Assembly: GCF_000016645.1 (NCBI RefSeq)
Contig: NC_009441.1
Location: 2,108,001 to 2,172,000 of the forward strand
Origin: Flavobacterium johnsoniae UW101
GTDB taxonomy: Bacteria > Bacteroidota > Bacteroidia > Flavobacteriales > Flavobacteriaceae
Length of the DNA stretch: 64,000 nucleotides
Direction of reading: 5' to 3'
This document shows, in pieces, positions 61,143 to 64,000 of this stretch. Made by a program: the position numbers and the translations under genes. The notes under the pieces were generated by a model. That model was not told the origin of the DNA, made no database searches, and saw only the letters and a program-made list of their open reading frames with translations. Within the stretch, counting starts at the first letter, position 1; every line of letters starts with the position of its first letter.

Positions 61143-61880
61143 TTAAAATCTGCGATCAATTTTATGGTAAAAAGTAAACCTGATGATATCACGGTCATAA
61201 AAATCTACACCGCTTGTGCGTCTTTGAAAACTTTTTAAATAACCTAATTCTAAACCAATATTAGGATTAATGTGATAGCGAAGCGCAGCATAAAAACGAT
61301 TTTGATCAAATGTATTTCGTTTGTTATCTTTTCCGTAATTCAATAAAATTTCATCAGAAATTGTTGCTTTTAGACTCTGTTTTTCCTTTTTCCAAAGATC
61401 AAAAGTAGATTGTAATCTATAACGGAACCGGAATGCAAAGGAGAAATCGTCAAGTAATTCTGTTCGTGTTGCTTTTTGTGTAAAACGTTCTTCGATCTGA
61501 AATCGATTATGAAAAGTAATTTTTGCAATATCGTTTATAAAAGTAATATCTTGTTGTGTGCGATATTCGGGAATCGAAAAGTCAGGATCAATATTTGGAT
61601 CCTGTGTGTTTACGTTAAAGTATGCAAAACCGCTGCCCAAATCGATAGTTTCAGTGGCTCGGTATCGGCCTTGTACTCGTATAACAAATAGATTTTGATG
61701 AACTGGATTTACAAAACTGCGATTATCAAATTCAGAATGCAAAGCCCATTTTTCGCTTAAAGGAAGAATATTATAATACCGAATCCAGGTCAGTGTCTGC
61801 TGATCTGTTTTCTTTATATTCTGCGCCGATAAAAAAGGACTTATAAGCCCTAAAATAAATAGTAATTTGAAAATCTTCAT
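61143..61880 (-). CDS. DUF2490 outer-membrane barrel protein
   Basis: 245 residues. Signal peptide MKIFKLLFILGLISPFLSAQ. The mature part has barrel-like strands starting LTWIRYYNILPLSEKWALHSEFDNR, then FVIRVQGRYRATETIDLGSGFAYF, RFQIEERF, FRFRYRLQSTF, and GLELGYLKSFQRR, ending in FTFYHKIDRRF. This is the DUF2490 pattern of Bacteroidota. Function unknown; presumably in the outer membrane. Single gene. Confidence 0.88.
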   Translation of the reverse strand: MKIFKLLFILGLISPFLSAQNIKKTDQQTLTWIRYYNILPLSEKWALHSEFDNRSFVNPVHQNLFVIRVQGRYRATETIDLGSGFAYFNVNTQDPNIDPDFSIPEYRTQQDITFINDIAKITFHNRFQIEERFTQKATRTELLDDFSFAFRFRYRLQSTFDLWKKEKQSLKATISDEILLNYGKDNKRNTFDQNRFYAALRYHINPNIGLELGYLKSFQRRTSGVDFYDRDIIRFTFYHKIDRRF

Positions 61881-61974
61881 CTATTCGATTGAGGCTGCGA
61901 ATATATACAAGAAGGATTAATTTAATGTAGAATAAAATTTGTTTTTAAAAGCTTTTTGTGATTTTGGACATAAA

Positions 61975-62007
61975 AAAACGAGATGTAAATACTTTACATC
62001 TCGTTTT
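61975..62007 (-). terminator. Terminator of the DUF3137-lemA operon
   Basis: AAAACGAGATGTAAA and TTTACATCTCGTTTT, a perfect 15-bp stem with a 3-base loop, 24 bases past the lemA stop. Confidence 0.85.
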
Positions 62008-62030
62008 CTGTTTCTTTTTATTCGAATGTA

Positions 62031-62579
62031 TTATTTGTTAAATAATTCTTCTGCATTTACATTTTGGCGTTGCGCTTCTGCTGCCATTTGCCATTCATGC
62101 TTTTTGAATCCAAATTTTGAACCAATTACATTCCCCGGAAAAGTACTAAGCCTATTATTATAATCAGTAATAGATGCACTTAAATAGCGACGGCCGGCGG
62201 CTATTTGTTCTTCAGATTCAGTCCATGAATATTGCAAATTCAAAAATTGAGTATTTGCTCTTAAATCAGGATAATTTTCTACTTGCAGCATGATTTGTTT
62301 CATCATTTGACTGGCTTCACTATCTGCTTTATATTCAGTTGTATCCGCTTTTAATTGACGTAATTGTGTAATTTTTTCTAATACGTCTTTTTCGTAATTT
62401 GTATATTGTTTTACAATTGTTACAAGATTAGGTATAAGCTCAGTTCGTTTTATAAATAAAGCATCTAAAGACGAGAATGCATTTTGAATTTGATTACTTC
62501 GTACATTTAGTGAGTTGTAAACAGAAATTATAAATATGATTATGGCAATTACAACGATGCCTAAAATTATTGCTGTCAT
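62031..62579 (-). CDS. LemA family protein
   Basis: 182 residues. One N-terminal membrane helix (AIILGIVVIAIIIFIISVYNSL) and the LemA pattern NQIQNAFSSLDALFIKRTELIPNLVTIVKQYTNYEKDVL, then AAGRRYLSASITDYNNRLSTFPGNVIG. LemA proteins are helical and membrane-anchored, facing the periplasm or cytoplasm, with no agreed function. It lies 13 bases after the DUF3137 gene, hence one operon. Confidence 0.93.
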   Translation of the reverse strand: MTAIILGIVVIAIIIFIISVYNSLNVRSNQIQNAFSSLDALFIKRTELIPNLVTIVKQYTNYEKDVLEKITQLRQLKADTTEYKADSEASQMMKQIMLQVENYPDLRANTQFLNLQYSWTESEEQIAAGRRYLSASITDYNNRLSTFPGNVIGSKFGFKKHEWQMAAEAQRQNVNAEELFNK

Positions 62580-62592
62580 AATGTAAATGTTT

Positions 62593-64000
62593 TTAATTAG
62601 CTTGTTGTTTCCAAATATTGATATTCAGTTTTAGATCATCAATAATTGAAAATTGTTTGTATAAATCTTCATAAAAGGAAACAAGTAATTCTGGATTTAA
62701 TTTGGTAGTTACTCCAGTTTCAAATTTGTTTATTCGATTATTGTTTGCCGCAATTATTTTATTGTTTATAAAAAAGAAGAAAAGACTTCCTTTTGCTTTA
62801 TGTGCAATATCTTTAATGTTCTGCATAGTGGCTGGTGTTAAAATATAGCGTGCTTCTACCTGATCATTAGCATATACATCAAACATTTTTGCAAACTCTG
62901 GATCTTCCAGCATTATCTTAGCAGAAGGCTTCACTATATTAGAAGAAAAAGAATTACCAATAATAAATTCTGAAATTCCGGCCTTTGGAGAAATTACAAT
63001 TTGTGTACTAAATGTTTTATTGAATTTGGCCATAAAAAATTGTCCGGAAAAAACTTCTTCAGGCGATTCGTTTTGTAAACGAAAAGTTGGTGTATGGCTC
63101 ATATACAAGTCACAATATTGAAATGGAACCCCATTATAGCTGCCAAGTATTTGATCATTTCCTGTAACATCATAATTTTTATCTCTAAATATATCTAGTT
63201 CGTGTAATTCTCTTGCTCCAATATAGCCATGCTCTACATATTGAAAAGACGGATTGATAAAAGCAATCATTTTCTTGAAAATCTGCTCTTTAAATGAAGT
63301 GTAATTTTCTCCTGAATCTCCAATCTGCTTATATCTTTTCTTCATAATTGGTATGTATACCAGATAAATTATGGCACAAAGTATTCCAAATACTATAAAA
63401 ATAGAACTTGTATAAGAAGAAGCATTTTCTGGATTGTTGGCAAGATCGGCTGCTTTTGTATAATTGAAGAACATGAATCCGCCAACTACCAAAACACAAA
63501 AAATTATTCCAATGATATAAAGGTTCAATCCTTTTTTTCGGCTTTTTTCAAGGTTTTCCAGTTCAGGAGCCAATTCAGCATCAGCATACTTCTTAAATTC
63601 AGGAATTGTTTTTAAGGGAACAGATTCGATAGTTTCAATAACCTTATCACTATTAAGATTTTCTTTTAGATTGTTTACATGATCAATATTTACACCGCTC
63701 AATAAAACCTTAAAGTCCGGTTCTATACCTGGAGGTACAGGTAAATTGTAGACTTCATTTTGTATTGAAAAACAAACGAAATTTATAGGATACAGCCTGA
63801 CTCTGATTTTGCCTAACGGTAATGTTATCTTGTAATCAACAAATTGTGTTATTGAAGCAGCTTTTTTTCCTGCGTTTAAATCATTAAAAAGCTTTTCTAT
63901 TAATAAATGACGATTATTAAGTGTTTTTATTTTTTTAAATATTGAAAATCCAAATGCAATAAGAATGATAGGTATGATCAATTTGTAATAAATAGGAGTA
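62593..64000 (-). CDS. DUF3137 membrane protein, partial (continues past right edge)
   Basis: The frame is open to the window end: upstream of the Leu-Ile-Ile-Pro region there is no stop within 64000, so the start lies outside. Visible: a first hydrophobic helix (IIPIILIAFGFSIF), a soluble segment with YKITLPLGKIRVRLYPINFVCFS, two further helices (LNLYIIGIIFCVLVVGGFMFF and SSIFIVFGILCAIIYLVYIPIM), then a cytoplasmic C-terminal domain (YGVPFQYCDLYMSHT-like region and FNKTFSTQIVISPKAGISEFIIG). This fits DUF3137, a Bacteroidota family found with LemA. Function unknown. Confidence 0.85.
   Translation of the reverse strand, partial: TPIYYKLIIPIILIAFGFSIFKKIKTLNNRHLLIEKLFNDLNAGKKAASITQFVDYKITLPLGKIRVRLYPINFVCFSIQNEVYNLPVPPGIEPDFKVLLSGVNIDHVNNLKENLNSDKVIETIESVPLKTIPEFKKYADAELAPELENLEKSRKKGLNLYIIGIIFCVLVVGGFMFFNYTKAADLANNPENASSYTSSIFIVFGILCAIIYLVYIPIMKKRYKQIGDSGENYTSFKEQIFKKMIAFINPSFQYVEHGYIGARELHELDIFRDKNYDVTGNDQILGSYNGVPFQYCDLYMSHTPTFRLQNESPEEVFSGQFFMAKFNKTFSTQIVISPKAGISEFIIGNSFSSNIVKPSAKIMLEDPEFAKMFDVYANDQVEARYILTPATMQNIKDIAHKAKGSLFFFFINNKIIAANNNRINKFETGVTTKLNPELLVSFYEDLYKQFSIIDDLKLNINIWKQQAN

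Overview
The window reads as chromosomal DNA of a gliding member of the Bacteroidota, most likely a Flavobacterium close to F. johnsoniae. The evidence is the gldK-gldL-gldM-gldN cluster with the gldN paralogue gldO, Bacteroidota -7 boxes of the form TAnnTTTG in front of many genes and tRNAs, AT-rich intergenic DNA, and families typical of the group (LptE-like, GldK, DUF4494, DUF983, SusC-class barrels, LytTR two-component system). No rRNA, CRISPR array, phage module or complete insertion sequence is visible. All assignments come from reading motifs and gene order; no database search was run.

Layout. 1-3.8 kb: the start of a DUF3754 protein, an S24-type repressor-like regulator, small proteins, a DoxX-like protein, and a compact candidate structured RNA (3338-3480) ahead of a 93-codon gene. 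3.9-6.3 kb: a two-gene anti-phage-like unit, a membrane-anchored small protein followed by a CD-NTase-type nucleotidyltransferase with an AGS-C sensor domain (a minimal CBASS candidate). 6.5-9.6 kb: a LytS/LytTR two-component pair divergent from an outer-membrane barrel gene whose upstream region carries two helically phased direct repeats. 9.8-14.9 kb: SulP transporter, AraC regulator with an SDR oxidoreductase, and a secreted nucleotide pyrophosphatase/phosphodiesterase, separated by repeated hairpin modules.

15.2-23.8 kb (all minus): a housekeeping run miaB, sigma-54 activator, lptE, acidic TPR-like protein, secG, groES, groEL. Two small cassette-like genes interrupt it: a GxxExxY (PDDEXK-like) gene between miaB and the sigma-54 activator, flanked by inverted repeats, and a four-helix-bundle (23S IVS / bAvd-like) gene between groES and groEL, flanked by direct repeats. 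24.1-34.0 kb (all plus): topA, an arginase-fold protein that has lost its metal ligands, then gldKLMN and gldO, the core of the type IX secretion / gliding motor. 34-47.8 kb: mixed metabolic and envelope genes, including ABC-F, a phosphatidate phosphatase (App1-like) divergent from a diacylglycerol-kinase-like gene, a FemAB-like GNAT protein, a plant-type LRR protein, a secreted Ppx/GppA-fold protein, an initiator tRNA and a GT39-type glycosyltransferase.

48-53.2 kb: a cobalamin-riboswitch-controlled operon for B12 capture (BtuB-type TonB-dependent transporter, a BtuG-like beta-propeller lipoprotein and a third surface lipoprotein with a PKD domain). It is followed by tRNA-Glu, an XRE regulator, a TonB-C-like lipoprotein, and a second copy of the initiator tRNA. 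55.5-64 kb: era and der GTPases, a large TonB-dependent-receptor-like barrel, a DUF2490 barrel, and lemA with a DUF3137 membrane protein that runs off the right edge.

Most worth following up: the CBASS-like pair with an unclassified effector, the pseudoknot-forming RNA candidate at 3.4 kb, the two repeat-flanked cassettes inside essential gene runs, the B12 operon lying between duplicated tRNA units, and the arginase-fold pseudoenzyme next to the gliding genes.
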